DNA from: Anaerolineales bacterium
GTDB lineage: Bacteria; Chloroflexota; Anaerolineae; Anaerolineales; Villigracilaceae
Length of the DNA stretch: 49,130 nt
Direction: 5' to 3'
Assembly: GCA_016789345.1 (NCBI GenBank)
Contig: JAEURG010000008.1
Location: 1-49,130, forward strand
A program made the translations under genes and the position numbers. The notes under the pieces are model-generated. The model searched no databases. It was given only the letters and a program-made list of their open reading frames with translations, and was not told the origin of the DNA. Shown in pieces: positions 48,465 to 49,130 of this stretch. The number at the start of each line of letters is the position of its first letter. Position 1 is the first letter of the stretch.

Positions 48465-48550
48465 CCCCTCCCAGCCTCCCCTTTAGGGGAGGAGCAAATT
48501 ATTTGCGCAACACACTCCCTCTCCTTTAGGAGAGGGTTGGGGAGAGGTCA
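48465..48550. repeat. CCCTCTCC/GGAGAGGG repeat, relative of the one in sbcC
   Basis: CCCCTCCC with TTTAGGGGAGG at 48465-48492 and CTCCCTCTCC with AGGAGAGGGTTGGGGAGAGG at 48515-48547. The right end overlaps the stop codon and last codons of the HAD gene. Confidence 0.7.
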
Positions 48551-49130
48551 GATTGTTCAATTATCTTAATAATCTGATGAGGTGACTCAACAACATAATC
48601 AGGATTGCCACGAAGCAAATTTTCTAAACTTTGGTGACCCCATGTGACTGCAATGCTGGTGACGGATGCCTCTTTGGCAGACCGAATATCACTTAAAGAG
48701 TCGCCAATCATAAACACTGAATCTTCTCGATTTTTCAAAAGCTGATTTCGAGCCATTAAAATTTTCTGTGCTTTCGTGCCAGCCGTATCCACACCATATA
48801 CGGCATGGATAAATTCAGTCAAGCCGTGTTGCGCAAGAAAAGCATTTACATTTTGTGATGAATTGGTTGTGACAATCGCCAAGGGGTGATTAGCAGAAAA
48901 ATATTTAATTACTTCGCCTATCCCGTCAAAGATATTTGGCGGAGTTGTTCTTTCTGCGAAAAGGGTTAGGCAAATTTTTACGAAGTCATCATTCAAAGGT
49001 TCGGGGACTTGGCATGCTCGTCCAAACGTAGAAAAAGACATCACTTCAAGATTGTTTAAGTCATCTTTGGTAACCACATGTTTTACATTGAGTCTGTCAC
49101 ATGAGGTTTGACCAAACTGAATTAAGTCAT
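48526..49130 (-). CDS. HAD-superfamily hydrolase (phosphoglycolate phosphatase-like), 5' end outside window
   Basis: At least 201 residues; the frame stays open to the window edge, and the nucleophile DxD motif lies beyond it. Present are the cap region, motif II IVTTNSSQNVNAFLAQHG, the conserved Lys of GTKAQKI and motif III/IV FMIGDSLSDIRSAKEAS with the two metal-binding Asp. This is the Gph-like layout. GTG 49077 is the first possible start, but it would leave out the catalytic Asp, so the true start is outside. The last seven residues (DLSPTLS) are coded by a repeat element. Confidence 0.85.
   Translation of the reverse strand, partial: DLIQFGQTSCDRLNVKHVVTKDDLNNLEVMSFSTFGRACQVPEPLNDDFVKICLTLFAERTTPPNIFDGIGEVIKYFSANHPLAIVTTNSSQNVNAFLAQHGLTEFIHAVYGVDTAGTKAQKILMARNQLLKNREDSVFMIGDSLSDIRSAKEASVTSIAVTWGHQSLENLLRGNPDYVVESPHQIIKIIEQSDLSPTLS

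Noticed and set aside
1-49130. Prophage, integrative element or insertion sequence
   Set aside because: No integrase, transposase, phage structural or conjugation gene was found on either strand, and gene style is uniform.

Overview
The window is about 49 kb of a low-GC bacterial chromosome with tightly packed genes on both strands. It holds no transposase, integrase, phage or CRISPR genes. The best fit is a Chloroflexota bacterium of the Anaerolineae. The signs are Thr/Pro-rich lipoproteins with SLAC-type lipoboxes, several M42 peptidases, a stand-alone methylmalonyl-CoA mutase catalytic subunit, a T-box ahead of serS, and many small palindromic repeats between genes. The taxonomy is inferred from gene content only.

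Layout. 1-3000: the tail of a methyltransferase-like gene, a LuxR-HTH/DUF805 fusion, a class I methyltransferase and a baeRF-family protein. 3150-7460: an unassigned gene facing an operon of NTF2-like protein, short-chain dehydrogenase and carotenoid-cleavage-type oxygenase. 7460-10520: a clostripain-like secreted peptidase bracketed by palindromic repeats, then methylmalonyl-CoA mutase. 10600-14330: a tail-anchored protein, two tandem HExxH surface proteins and a dual-specificity-type phosphatase. 14550-18620: lepB, a zinc-finger protein, an unknown protein, tRNA-Glu, T-box and serS, and two small membrane proteins. 18657-23502 (minus): a peptidase block of three M42 paralogs and one S51 enzyme, plus a PH-like protein and a TP-rich anchored protein. 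23528-31200: sbcC, two lipoproteins, a phosphoribosyltransferase, a polytopic membrane protein and priA. 31230-36454: lipoproteins, a receptor-like gene split by one in-frame TAA, and paired membrane-anchored paralogs. 36469-36564 (minus): SRP RNA (ffs) with its own promoter and terminator. 36612-42715: a signalling locus. 42791-49130: an M50 protease beside an apparently dead M50 paralog, a DUF309/zinc-ribbon fusion, an NTT-type transporter fused to HEAT repeats and a cyclic-nucleotide domain, a small membrane protein and a partial HAD phosphatase.

How genes fit together. The signalling locus has a STAS antagonist, an RsbW-like kinase and a GAF-array SpoIIE phosphatase, which are the three parts of a partner switch. 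They are transcribed away from a CheY-like receiver and a receiver-PAS-HD-GYP protein. The minus-strand peptidase block is translationally coupled (two ATGA overlaps) and looks like a peptide-salvage operon. The carotenoid oxygenase and dehydrogenase could act in sequence on an apocarotenoid.

The most unusual material is small-scale: palindromic elements that have entered or now end coding sequences, a symmetric ATTATAAT serving two divergent starts 25 bp apart, a HSxxH pseudoprotease, an internal ribosome site in a fused regulator, and the nonsense-split receptor gene. I found no single locus that I can claim as a wholly new system.
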